Assembly: GCF_033100115.1 (NCBI RefSeq)
Contig: NZ_CP136910.1
Coordinates: forward strand, 4,653,001-4,717,000
Direction: 5' to 3'
From: Anaerocolumna sp. AGMB13020
GTDB lineage: Bacteria > Bacillota > Clostridia > Lachnospirales > Lachnospiraceae
DNA length: 64,000 nucleotides
Under the pieces are notes generated by a model. That model saw nothing but the letters and a program-made list of their open reading frames with translations, had not been told where the DNA came from and did no database searches. Both the position numbers and the translations under genes were made by a program. This document shows positions 15,510 through 23,740 of the stretch, in pieces. Position 1 is the first letter of the stretch; each line of letters opens with the position of its first letter.

Positions 15510-16562
15510 ATGGTAATAGATGAGACTGTCAAACGAAAATATTATACAGCACTGGTAGAGAGAAACTCGGAGTATGACGGTATTTTCTTTGTGGGAATTA
15601 AAACGACAGGCGTGTTCTGCCATGCTACCTGCCCGGCGAGAAAACCCAGATATGAGAATTGCATCTTCTACGAATCTGCCAGGGAAGCATTGCATGCTGG
15701 TTTTCGTCCCTGTAAGAAATGTCATCCTCTTTCTTATCCCCAGGAAATCTCTCCCCTGATTCAAAATATGGTGGAACAGGTTGAAGAAAACCCGGAAAAA
15801 CGTTGGAAAGACTCTGATTTTGCTGCGCTTGGTATTCATGGAGCAACTGCCAGAAGACAATTCAAGAAACTTTACGGTATGACCTTTGTACAATACGCAA
15901 GAGCAAGAAGAATGGGTCTTGCGATGAAATCCATCCGAAGCGGGGAAAAGATTATTGATACACAGCTTGATACGGGGTATGATTCCTCCAGCGGTTTTCA
16001 TGATGCTTTTTCAAAAATTATGGGGATACCACCAAAGAAAGCAGGGGAAATTAAAGTATTATTTGCCTGCTGGATAGATACACCCTTAGGACCAATGCTC
16101 AGCATAGCAGATGACGAATACCTGTATTTACTGGAATTTGTAGATCGCAGAGGATTGGAAAGGGAGATTGAAAGACTTAGATTAAGGTTAAATGCTCGTA
16201 TTATTCCAGGGAAGACTGAAATATCCAGGCAGATAGAAGCGGAATTAAACCTTTATTTTTCCGGGAAGCTAAAAGAGTTTACAACTCCATTTATAGTCTT
16301 TGGCTCAGACTTTCAAAAGAAGGTTTGGGATATGCTGAGGAAAATAGAGCCAGGAGAAGTAATATCTTATAAAGATATAGCACAGGCTCTTGGAAATCCC
16401 AAAGCAGTACGAGCGGTAGGAAATGCAAATGGTGCGAATCAGCTGGCTATTATCATACCCTGCCACAGAGTTATACAAACAGGTGGTGACTTAGGCGGCT
16501 ATGGTGGTGGTCTGGAACGGAAAAGGTGGATGATACAACATGAGCAGCGTTACAAAGCATGA
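15510..16562 (+). CDS. ada: Ada: methylphosphotriester- and O6-methylguanine-DNA methyltransferase, transcriptional activator
   Basis: A 350-residue three-part Ada. The N-terminal zinc domain has Cys37, Cys41, Cys68 and Cys71 (FCHATCPARKP, CKKC), with Cys37 expected to accept methyl from phosphotriesters. An AraC-type helix-turn-helix follows (about 85-180, GYDSSSGFHDAFSKIMG). The C-terminal Ogt domain carries the acceptor Cys318 in IIPCHRVI and GGYGGGLERKRW. Many Firmicutes split these into AdaA and AdaB; here they are fused. Self-methylation normally turns Ada into an activator of repair genes, and the AlkC gene nearby is a plausible target. Confidence 0.95.
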   Translation: MVIDETVKRKYYTALVERNSEYDGIFFVGIKTTGVFCHATCPARKPRYENCIFYESAREALHAGFRPCKKCHPLSYPQEISPLIQNMVEQVEENPEKRWKDSDFAALGIHGATARRQFKKLYGMTFVQYARARRMGLAMKSIRSGEKIIDTQLDTGYDSSSGFHDAFSKIMGIPPKKAGEIKVLFACWIDTPLGPMLSIADDEYLYLLEFVDRRGLEREIERLRLRLNARIIPGKTEISRQIEAELNLYFSGKLKEFTTPFIVFGSDFQKKVWDMLRKIEPGEVISYKDIAQALGNPKAVRAVGNANGANQLAIIIPCHRVIQTGGDLGGYGGGLERKRWMIQHEQRYKA

Positions 16563-16628
16563 AAGTCTGTCGTATTAAAAAATGGGTACTGTAAGAATCC
16601 AGTCGGGTTTTCTTCCTATACCATAATT

Positions 16629-16706
16629 AAGGCATATTATCACTTATGTGTGCTAACCGAGCAAATAGTTCGCTTATAGCAGATAAATTTGGTAATATGC
16701 CTTTTT
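16629..16706 (+). terminator. Large nested hairpin terminator after ada
   Basis: Outer arms AAGGCATATTA (16629-16639) and TAATATGCCTT (16693-16703) enclose an inner stem TGCTA/TAGCA and a smaller CGA..TTCG loop; TTTTT follows. Nested architecture recurs at 38193 and 46259. Confidence 0.7.
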
Positions 16707-16757
16707 GGGAGTGCTTTTGGGGACCAGGGAGCTTCTCATAGTATTTATCGTATTGCT

Positions 16758-17669
16758 TTAATATATATTCTTACTGAAGTAGCGGTCTCCTCTGTCAGGC
16801 AGGATAACCACCACGTTACTTCCCTCAGGCAGATGAGCGGCTGCTTTTCTAACGGCTGTTAACGCAGCACCGGAGGAAAAACCAGCTAATATTCCTTCTT
16901 GTGAAGCCAATAGGCGTACTTCCTGAACGGCTTCTTCATCCCTTACCTTGATTACTTCATCAATTAAGGTCATATCCATGGTTTCCGGCATAAAAGTATT
17001 TCCAATACCTTCGATAGAATAACAGCCGGCTTCACCTCCGCCCATGGTTGAACCCACAGGATCTGCCAGGATACATTTTAGAGAAGGGAGCTGTTCTTTC
17101 AGGAATTTGGCTGCCCCACTTAAAGTTCCGCCGCTTCCGGCACCACCTATAAGATAATCGATTTTGCCATCCAGGTCATTATAAATCTCACGACCGGTTG
17201 TTTGATAATGAGCTTTGGGATTCTCAGGATTAGCAAACTGATTTAAAAGAACCGGATTTTCTATTTCTCTTTTTAATTCTTCTACCTTCTCAAAGGCACC
17301 CTGCATTCCCTTATCCAAAGGTGTATGAATAATTTCTGCTCCATAAGCCCGCATGATAGCTTGCTTTTCCAAAGAGAATTTTTCAGGAACGGCAAAAATT
17401 ACACGGTAGCCTTTACCAAGGGCCGCAAGAGCCAGGCCAATTCCAGCATTACCGGCCGTGGCTTCTATTATGACAGAACCGGGTTTTAGGATACCACGCT
17501 CTTCCGCATCCTTAATAAGAGCCATGCCCATACGGTCTTTTACGCTTCCTCCGGGATTCAATAGCTCCAGCTTGGCAAAGATGCGGAGGTTGTTTGGGTA
17601 ATTCATATTATTTAGTAAAATAAGAGGAGTGTTACCAATAAGCTGACGAATATCATTATAATATTTCAT
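16758..17669 (-). CDS. mccA: Cysteine synthase / O-acetylserine-dependent cystathionine beta-synthase, MccA-like
   Basis: A 303-residue PLP enzyme of the OASS/CBS fold type II. Lys in NPGGSVKDR is the Schiff-base lysine, ATAGNAG binds substrate, and GGAGSGGTLSG binds the PLP phosphate. The C-terminal LPDRGDRYFS is typical of CBS/MccA-like members. With the gamma-lyase gene upstream on the same strand it would run reverse transsulfuration: O-acetylserine plus homocysteine to cystathionine, then to cysteine. Residue MKYY at 17669 matches the family start; an in-frame ATG at 17708 is possible, and neither has a good ribosome site. Confidence 0.83.
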   Translation of the reverse strand: MKYYNDIRQLIGNTPLILLNNMNYPNNLRIFAKLELLNPGGSVKDRMGMALIKDAEERGILKPGSVIIEATAGNAGIGLALAALGKGYRVIFAVPEKFSLEKQAIMRAYGAEIIHTPLDKGMQGAFEKVEELKREIENPVLLNQFANPENPKAHYQTTGREIYNDLDGKIDYLIGGAGSGGTLSGAAKFLKEQLPSLKCILADPVGSTMGGGEAGCYSIEGIGNTFMPETMDMTLIDEVIKVRDEEAVQEVRLLASQEGILAGFSSGAALTAVRKAAAHLPEGSNVVVILPDRGDRYFSKNIY

Positions 17670-17812
17670 TTTTATAACAACTGTAACAATTGCGCTTGAG
17701 TTAATCATACAGGCGGAAGAGATTGAATAACTCTATTCCTACAGTTCTCCACAACAACAAATGAGGTGGAAGCTCCTTTCTTTGATTTTAGATAGTTGTT
17801 AGCGTTAGTAGA

Positions 17813-17830
17813 GTAGCAATGTCGTTGCTA
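17813..17830. other. Hairpin between mccB and mccA
   Basis: GTAGCAA/TTGCTAC form a 7-bp stem around five bases in the roughly 235-bp gap between the two minus-strand genes. There is no T run in the direction of transcription, so it may be an mRNA processing or stability element rather than a terminator. Confidence 0.4.
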
Positions 17831-17904
17831 CTGGCAAAGCCGTTGAAAAAAAGTAGTAGCTATAAGTCGGCAGTTGCTGCAAATAGAACGGTTTATACAG
17901 ACTC

Positions 17905-19059
17905 TTACAACAGGGCATCTGTAAGGGCATTTTCAAGGTCTATCACTAAATCTCTCTTATCTTCTATACCAATGGAGAGCCTCACCAGATTATCACTTAT
18001 TCCTAATTTCTGGCGTAGATCCGCAGGAATGGAAGCATGAGTCATGGAAGCCGGATGGCAGGCCAGGGATTCTACTCCGCCAAGACTTTCACCTAAGATG
18101 ATAAGGTCAAGGTTTTTGTAGAATTTCCTGATGTCATAACCCTTTGCCAAAGTAAAGGATATGATCGCCCCGGCTCCAGAGGCCTGTTTTTTGTGTATTT
18201 CATACCCTGCAAAATCAGTGAACCCAGGATAGAATACTTTCTCCACGGCCTTATGATTCCTCAGATATTCGGCAATATAGGAGGCATTAACCAAATGTCT
18301 GTCAAGCCGGACGGAGAGAGTCTTGATACCCCGGATCAGCAGCCAGGAATCAAAGGGTTCCAGGATTCCTCCTGCAGCATTTTGTAAAAAAGCAATGCGT
18401 TTTGCAAGTTCTTCACTGCTGGTTACAGCAAGGCCTGCAACCAGATCACTGTGGCCACCCAGATACTTGGTGGCACTGTGTACCACGATATCGGCGCCTA
18501 AGGTTAGAGGTTTTTGCAGATATGGAGTCATGAAGGTATTGTCTACAATGGTAAGGATACCTTTCTTACGGGTAAGTTCTGAGACTGCGGCAATATCTGT
18601 GATGCTAAGGAGTGGATTGGCAGGGCTTTCAATAAAGACTGCTTTCACTTCTTCTGTCAGTTCTTTCTCTAAGAGCAGGGAATCAGAAGTATCAACTATT
18701 TTGTATTGAAGCCCGAATTGCTGAAAAACTTTATCCAGAACGCGGAAGGTACCGCCGTAAACATTGTTTGATATCAGGAGCTTATCACCGCTTTTAAATA
18801 ACAAGAGAATAGTTGTAATAGCTGCCATTCCGGAAGCGAAGGCAAAACCGGCGGTTCCTTCCTCCAGTTCCGCTATCAGCTTCTCTAAGGCTTCACGGGT
18901 AGGATTGCCGGTTCTTGAGTATTCATAAGGGGCCTCTCCACCCAGTTCTTTCTGACGATAAGTTGCTGTCTGATATATGGGGACACTGACAGCTCCAGTC
19001 TGTTTGTCACCGTCTACGCCGCCATGTATGAGTTTTGTGTTAATAAAATGTTCAGCCAT
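17905..19059 (-). CDS. mccB: Cystathionine gamma-lyase / homocysteine gamma-lyase, MccB-like (Cys/Met metabolism PLP family)
   Basis: A 384-residue fold type I PLP enzyme. Family landmarks are VPIYQTATYRQK, YEYSRTGNPTREALEKLIAE, and the Schiff-base lysine in HSATKYLGGHSDL. The C-terminal SLGGVESLACHPASMTHASI distinguishes the gamma-lyase/gamma-synthase group. AAGGAAAGG precedes the ATG. It lies upstream of the mccA-like gene on the same strand, so the pair should convert homocysteine to cysteine through cystathionine. MetC or MetB activity cannot be excluded from sequence. Confidence 0.88.
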   Translation of the reverse strand: MAEHFINTKLIHGGVDGDKQTGAVSVPIYQTATYRQKELGGEAPYEYSRTGNPTREALEKLIAELEEGTAGFAFASGMAAITTILLLFKSGDKLLISNNVYGGTFRVLDKVFQQFGLQYKIVDTSDSLLLEKELTEEVKAVFIESPANPLLSITDIAAVSELTRKKGILTIVDNTFMTPYLQKPLTLGADIVVHSATKYLGGHSDLVAGLAVTSSEELAKRIAFLQNAAGGILEPFDSWLLIRGIKTLSVRLDRHLVNASYIAEYLRNHKAVEKVFYPGFTDFAGYEIHKKQASGAGAIISFTLAKGYDIRKFYKNLDLIILGESLGGVESLACHPASMTHASIPADLRQKLGISDNLVRLSIGIEDKRDLVIDLENALTDALL

Positions 19060-19308
19060 ATTGTATATTCCTTTCCTTGTATGTATTTTTGATCACTGCA
19101 ATTTCTTAAGACAGTAATAATTCATATTATAAATATATGAATATAAGTAATTAGATGTTACATTTTATTACCGTAATCTCAAGATAATGTCATTGAATTT
19201 AGTAATAAATTTCGTCATTCAAAAAATAATCTCATATATTTGTAAAAAAATATAATCTAGTTGTTTAAAGTTTTCACACATTGTCTATAAAAAATTTCAC
19301 ACTAACCT
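19060..19308. other. AT-rich divergent intergenic region of mccB and the GGDEF-EAL gene
   Basis: It contains a loose inverted repeat TTGAAT (19193-19198) / ATTCAA (19217-19222) upstream of mccB. I see no S-box, T-box or other riboswitch signature. Confidence 0.35.
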
Positions 19309-19336
19309 TTGAAAATTGAGAAAAATGGTTTATAAT
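19309..19336 (+). promoter_or_regulatory. Promoter of GGDEF-EAL gene
   Basis: TTGAAA (19309-19314), 16 bp and TATAAT (19331-19336), 43 bp before the GTG start. Confidence 0.7.
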
Positions 19337-19379
19337 GGTATAAAAATTTGGAATATGTCATTTCTTTTGAGGTGTTATC

Positions 19380-21401
19380 GTGAAAAACAAAAAAATGCCT
19401 AAGACCATACCAGGTATCCTTAAGGTAATCAATGAATCCAACGATATGGATACCATTGAGAGAATGGAAAATTATATTGGTTGTTATTATGGAATTCCCG
19501 TATTAATCGTAGGTTCTGTGGTTAATTTCATATTGCACTATCCTCTCAAAAGTGCTGTCTTGGATAGTGCATTTATGTTATTCTTATGTTTTTGCTTCAT
19601 TTTATCCCAATGTGTTAATGTCAAGACAAGGATTATCACTCATTGGATATCCATTTTGTTTTCAATTGTTCTTATCTTTGTTGTCATCAGGGCTTATGCT
19701 TATGTAGGACCGGCAATTTGGACCATTGCATTTCTGAATATTATTATTTCTTCCGTCAGATTGACCAGGGTAATGTTAAACTATGCTACCGCATCTATTT
19801 TCTTTATAGGAATGTATTATTCGCTGCTGTTGTCTGATAAACCCTTTGAGTTTGGGACAAGTTATTTTATCCTTCAGCTTATCCTGTTTGCGTTGGTGGT
19901 AATAATAGCTCCTGTTGCTCATCTCATTAACCAGGCTCATTACGGCCGTATGAACAGAATGTATATGACTGAGCTAAAGCAAAGGGAAGAACTCGAAGCA
20001 ATGTATGAGAGAATAGCGGTAACCCATACAGAACTTAGCTGTAAATACAACGAGTTAAACGAGAAGAATATCGAATTACAAGAGAATGAGGATAAATTAT
20101 ATCAACTGGCTCATTTTGACATGGTAACCAATCTGCCGAATAGAATGGCTGTTATAGAGAATATACAAGAGCTTATCAAAAATTCAGAAGCAGAAGAAAA
20201 AAGTTTCTATATTGCTTTTATAGACATCGATTTCTTTAAGAAAATTAATGATACCATGGGACATCATATGGGAGATTTGTTTGTAGAAAAAGCAGCAGAA
20301 CGTTTTAAAGCCAGCTTGCATAAAGATGATATGATTGGAAGAATCGGCGGAGACGAATTTGCTTTGATTATTTCACGTGATCTTAATTGGGAAGAAGCAT
20401 ATTATTACATCGAAAATATTCGGCAGGATTTCCTTAAGCCCTTTTATGTGTGTAAGAACGAAATTAAGACCAGTGCAAGCTTTGGTGTAGCAGCCTATCC
20501 GGAGGATGGAACAGGTGTAATCGAACTCATGCGCAATGCGGACACAGCAATGTACAAAGCGAAAGAATATGGAAAGAACAATATTCAGTTCTTTGAAGGC
20601 GCAATGAAAAAGGAGATTATAGACAAAGTAACTTTTGAATCAGAACTGAAAACAGCTCTTCAAAAAGAGGAATTCTTTCTGCTCTATCAACCTATTTATA
20701 ATCTGGATAAAAAGACTATCCGCGGTTTTGAAGTATTGACCAGGTGGAACTCATCTAGTCTTGGTTTAGTACGTCCTGATAGATTTATTAGTGTAGCAGA
20801 AGAACTCGGGCTGATTATTCCTATAGGAGAATGGATTATACGGACTGCCTGTAAGAACTTTCGAAGTATACAGGAGAAACACCAGTTTGAAGGATTGCTC
20901 TCGGTCAACCTTTCAGTGAAACAGCTGGAAGACCCAAATATTATCGAAGTGATAGATAATGCCCTCAAAGAAGCTGGTCTGGAGCCTAAATATCTAGAGA
21001 TAGAAATTACAGAATCCATATTGATCTCTTCCGTAGAAAGTATCATGGCAACCTTGGAGATTCTAAGATGCAGAGACATCCACATATCATTGGATGATTT
21101 CGGCACCGGCTATTCCTCTCTAAGCTACTTAAGAAAGCTACCTATCCATACATTAAAGATTGACAAGTCCTTTATTGACGACCTGCTAATAGAAGATAAA
21201 AATATGGAGATTATAGGAAGTATTATAAACCTTGCTCATAACTTAGGTATTTCAGTGGTAGCAGAAGGAATAGAAGAGGAGAAGCAGATTCGCCTGTTAG
21301 AAAAGCTTAAGTGTGACTATGTCCAGGGATATTTTATCAGCAGACCAAAGAAGCTTAAAGCTTTGGATGATTACATAAATGATTTCAACAGTTCTTCATA
21401 G
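19380..21401 (+). CDS. Membrane-bound GGDEF-EAL protein (cyclic di-GMP synthesis/breakdown)
   Basis: A 673-residue protein: about six membrane helices (residues 40-185), a coiled-coil linker (195-240), a GGDEF domain with intact GGDEF at 323-327, and an EAL domain from about 415. The EAL triplet reads EVL (450-452), a common active variant; the other catalytic blocks are kept (SVNLSVKQL, EITES, DDFGTGYSSL, KIDKSFI, AEGIEEE). No RxxD inhibitory site is seen before GGDEF. Both activities may be functional, or GGDEF may act as a GTP sensor. The start is GTG with GAGGTG upstream. The N-terminal helices carry no named sensor domain I recognise. Confidence 0.93.
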   Translation: MKNKKMPKTIPGILKVINESNDMDTIERMENYIGCYYGIPVLIVGSVVNFILHYPLKSAVLDSAFMLFLCFCFILSQCVNVKTRIITHWISILFSIVLIFVVIRAYAYVGPAIWTIAFLNIIISSVRLTRVMLNYATASIFFIGMYYSLLLSDKPFEFGTSYFILQLILFALVVIIAPVAHLINQAHYGRMNRMYMTELKQREELEAMYERIAVTHTELSCKYNELNEKNIELQENEDKLYQLAHFDMVTNLPNRMAVIENIQELIKNSEAEEKSFYIAFIDIDFFKKINDTMGHHMGDLFVEKAAERFKASLHKDDMIGRIGGDEFALIISRDLNWEEAYYYIENIRQDFLKPFYVCKNEIKTSASFGVAAYPEDGTGVIELMRNADTAMYKAKEYGKNNIQFFEGAMKKEIIDKVTFESELKTALQKEEFFLLYQPIYNLDKKTIRGFEVLTRWNSSSLGLVRPDRFISVAEELGLIIPIGEWIIRTACKNFRSIQEKHQFEGLLSVNLSVKQLEDPNIIEVIDNALKEAGLEPKYLEIEITESILISSVESIMATLEILRCRDIHISLDDFGTGYSSLSYLRKLPIHTLKIDKSFIDDLLIEDKNMEIIGSIINLAHNLGISVVAEGIEEEKQIRLLEKLKCDYVQGYFISRPKKLKALDDYINDFNSSS

Positions 21402-21428
21402 GCTGTTATAAATAATCTCATAAGGTGA

Positions 21429-21587
21429 AGAGAATCATTTCTTAAGAGTATTAAAGCTGTATCAAAGATTGGTTTTCACGAAATTAAGACCGTTGAGGAT
21501 TTCTGGACTGACCCGGAAGGTGAAAGTCACATGATCTGGTCTTTCTGGAACGAAAGAAAGAGGAAGTTTATAAGAATCTCAGCTTAG
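21429..21587 (+). pseudogene. Possible C-terminal remnant of an unidentified gene
   Basis: An open frame without a usable start reads AVSKIGFHEIKTVEDFWTDP and ESHMIWSFWNERKRKF before a TAG. The composition looks like real protein rather than chance translation, but I do not recognise the family. There is no ribosome site. It sits between the GGDEF-EAL gene and a terminator belonging to the opposite strand. Confidence 0.25.
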
Positions 21588-21596
21588 AATAAGAAA

Positions 21597-21640
21597 TAAA
21601 AGATACCCTGCAGACTGAAATAGAAGTCCGAAGGGTATCG
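21597..21640 (-). terminator. Terminator of the minus-strand VOC gene
   Basis: GATACCCT (21602-21609) pairs with AGGGTATC (21632-21639), with an inner AGACT/AGTC stem. On the minus strand the hairpin is followed by TTTTATTTC. Confidence 0.75.
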
Positions 21641-21655
21641 ATTTATGTTATATTC

Positions 21656-22039
21656 TCAGACAGTTATTTCTATCTGATTGTTTTCTCCGTCCAGTACACA
21701 GCTTTCATAATACCCGTCACCGGTAGTACGCGGTCCGTTAATCACCGGATAACCAGAATTACTAAGTCTTTCAGTAAGCTCATCAACCTTTTCTCTGCTT
21801 CCGACACAGAATGCGAGATGGGCATATCCAGTCTGTACTGGCAATTTCTCCTTGGAAGCCATATCTGTGCGGTTCATAAGTTCCAGTCTTGCGCCGTCTT
21901 CAAAGGTAAGAAAGTAAGTACGAAGACCGGTTTTTGGGTTATAATAACCATCGTTTGATATTCCACCAAAGAATTGTTGGAAGAAGTTTCTGCTGCTTTC
22001 TAAATCCTTTACATAAATGGCAATGTGTTCTATCTTCAA
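21656..22039 (-). CDS. Glyoxalase I-like VOC metalloprotein
   Basis: A 127-residue VOC protein of the SMU1112c/YaeR-like subgroup: IEHIAIYVKDLESSRNFFQQ opens the first module, LRTYFLTFEDGARLELM supplies a likely metal Glu, GYAHLAFCVGS opens the second module with His, and NNQIEITV ends with the last Glu. The metal-site His/Glu pattern is complete, so lyase or dioxygenase chemistry is possible. The start is TTG at 22039, 6 bases from GGAGG. Confidence 0.82.
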   Translation of the reverse strand: MKIEHIAIYVKDLESSRNFFQQFFGGISNDGYYNPKTGLRTYFLTFEDGARLELMNRTDMASKEKLPVQTGYAHLAFCVGSREKVDELTERLSNSGYPVINGPRTTGDGYYESCVLDGENNQIEITV

Positions 22040-22397
22040 AGAAAACCTCCAAAAAAATATTATTTTAATTGTTATTGTGTTATTGCTGTGATATAAAATA
22101 TATAAACAATTTTTAGGTGTGCTAATTGAAAGCAGTTTATGGCAGGTTTAAGAATAAGATAATCTCCTAAAGTTATTTTATTATATCATAAAATCTCCAT
22201 GATTTGTAAAGAAAGATTAGCCTTAAGAATCTACTCTGAGCTTATGAAATAAGTTTGCTATTATGGTGAAAAATAGAGCATCTCATACCATGTAACATGT
22301 AATGCAACCAGAATGTAACAGAAAGAAACTCATAATTGGTAGAGACATTACAGCAAATGACTTAGGATAAAGAGGTAAAAAGAATGGAGGTGCCAAG
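22040..22397. other. Divergent intergenic region, nothing recognised
   Basis: About 358 AT-rich bases between two divergent genes. It must contain both promoters, but I cannot single out convincing -35/-10 pairs, and no RNA element is evident. Confidence 0.4.
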
Positions 22398-22847
22398 ATG
22401 GGATTAGGAAATAAAATAGCAGATGCCCGGAAAGCGAAAAATATGACACAGGAGCAAATGGCAGAATTAATGTCGGTAACCAGACAGTCCATATCAAGAT
22501 GGGAGTCGGAGCAATCATATCCAGAAATGGATAAAATAGTTTACCTGGCAGAAATATTAGGTGTAAGCTGTGATTATCTTTTAAAAGATAATTGTGAAAA
22601 GACAGAAACAAAAAAAGAAAGCGGCAGTGCTATTACCAGATTATTGTATGGACTGAAAGGGAAAAAAGTACGACTTGCATTTTACAGTGAGGCTGCTGAT
22701 TATGATCTGGTAAATTCAAATTGTGTGATAAAAGACTTTGACGGGCAATGGATTAACGTAGAGTATACGAAGGGGAAGCAAACAGAAAATAAGCTGCTGC
22801 CAGTGTCTTCAATACTTTCTATTAAGTATGTGAAGGAGGGGAAATAG
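22398..22847 (+). CDS. XRE-family regulator with C-terminal beta domain shared with its neighbour
   Basis: A 149-residue protein. Residues 1-65 form a canonical XRE helix-turn-helix (ARKAKNMTQEQMAELMSVTR, QSISRWESEQSYPEMDK). After a linker, residues 80-149 form a small beta-rich domain with GKKVRLAFYSEAADYDLVNS and CVIKDFDGQWINVEY. The next gene carries a homologous copy of this domain behind a membrane helix. GGAGG lies 8 bases upstream of the ATG. A regulator plus membrane partner sharing a ligand or contact domain is inferred. Confidence 0.85.
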   Translation: MGLGNKIADARKAKNMTQEQMAELMSVTRQSISRWESEQSYPEMDKIVYLAEILGVSCDYLLKDNCEKTETKKESGSAITRLLYGLKGKKVRLAFYSEAADYDLVNSNCVIKDFDGQWINVEYTKGKQTENKLLPVSSILSIKYVKEGK

Positions 22848-22849
22848 CC

Positions 22850-23173
22850 ATGGAATACTTAGGATATATATTTGGTCTGATAGCTTTTGTATGGTGCTGT
22901 AATTTGAATACGCAGGTTGAGAAACTCAAACGAACCTTGAAGGAAAATAATATTGTTAATAACGAGAAAAAGTCTTTGAAAGTAATACTTGAGAAGAATA
23001 TCGGTAAACGAGGAAAAATTACATTAGAGAGCAATGCTGCGGATTACGACATTACAGTCAAACATTGCATCATTCAGGATATTGATGAGGATTGGGTGCA
23101 ATTAGAGGTTGAGAAATCAGGTATACAAAAGCTGATAAGAATTGAGTCCATAAAAAGTATACAAATAAAATAA
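22850..23173 (+). CDS. Membrane-anchored partner carrying the same C-terminal domain
   Basis: A 107-residue protein with one N-terminal membrane helix (LGYIFGLIAFVWCC), a charged linker (20-45) and a C-terminal domain NAADYDITVKHCIIQDIDED W that aligns with the tail of the upstream XRE protein (AADYD, then C-x-I-x-D-x-D-x2-W). It starts 2 bases after the regulator stop, so they are translated together. The function is unknown. The shared domain could bind the same small molecule or mediate contact between them. Confidence 0.75.
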   Translation: MEYLGYIFGLIAFVWCCNLNTQVEKLKRTLKENNIVNNEKKSLKVILEKNIGKRGKITLESNAADYDITVKHCIIQDIDEDWVQLEVEKSGIQKLIRIESIKSIQIK

Positions 23174-23244
23174 TGCAGCTAAGAAATATTACAAATTAAT
23201 AAGTATAACGAAGGAAACATTATAAATACAGACAGGAGAACAAT

Positions 23245-23676
23245 ATGGGACAGGAAATCGAATTACAGAAGGACGGCTATTATGTTACATCGGACAGGAA
23301 TAAATTGGATATACAGGCAGTATATCAATTGCTGAAACAGACCTATTGGGCAGAAAATCGATCAAGTGAAATTGTTCTAAAATCCTTGGAGAATTCACTT
23401 TGTTTTTCTTTATTTGAGGGCAACAAGCAGATTGGCCTTCTGAGGATTGTTACTGATTATGCAACCTTTGCTTATCTGTGCGATGTGATAATTGATGAAG
23501 CATACAGGCATAAGGGACTGGGCGAATGGTTCCTTAAGTGTGTATTTCAGCATCCTAAGCTGCAGAATTTAAGACGCTGGTGCCTGGCAACAAAAGATGC
23601 GCATACCTTTTATGAGAAATTTGGTTTTCGCCCATTATCACAGCCGGAAAATTTCATGGAGATATTTAATGGCTAA
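23245..23676 (+). CDS. GNAT acetyltransferase
   Basis: A 143-residue GNAT protein with CDVIIDEAYRHKGLGEWFLK as the acetyl-CoA loop and WCLATKDAHTFYEKFGF as the following strand-helix. This subgroup, with YWAENRSSEIVLKSLENSL near the N-terminus, is common in Firmicutes and has no assigned substrate. ACAGGAGAAC precedes the ATG. It is 70 bp downstream of the XRE/membrane pair. Confidence 0.85.
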   Translation: MGQEIELQKDGYYVTSDRNKLDIQAVYQLLKQTYWAENRSSEIVLKSLENSLCFSLFEGNKQIGLLRIVTDYATFAYLCDVIIDEAYRHKGLGEWFLKCVFQHPKLQNLRRWCLATKDAHTFYEKFGFRPLSQPENFMEIFNG

Positions 23677-23740
23677 GCAATTTTCGAAGTAAGCACTTTA
23701 TAAAGGAAACTAAACGGAAGAAACCGGGTGGAAGACTGGA

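Noticed and set aside
19060..19300. S-box or T-box leader before mccB
   Set aside because: No SAM-aptamer core and no T-box sequence AGGGTGGTACCGCG; the gap is short and AT-rich.
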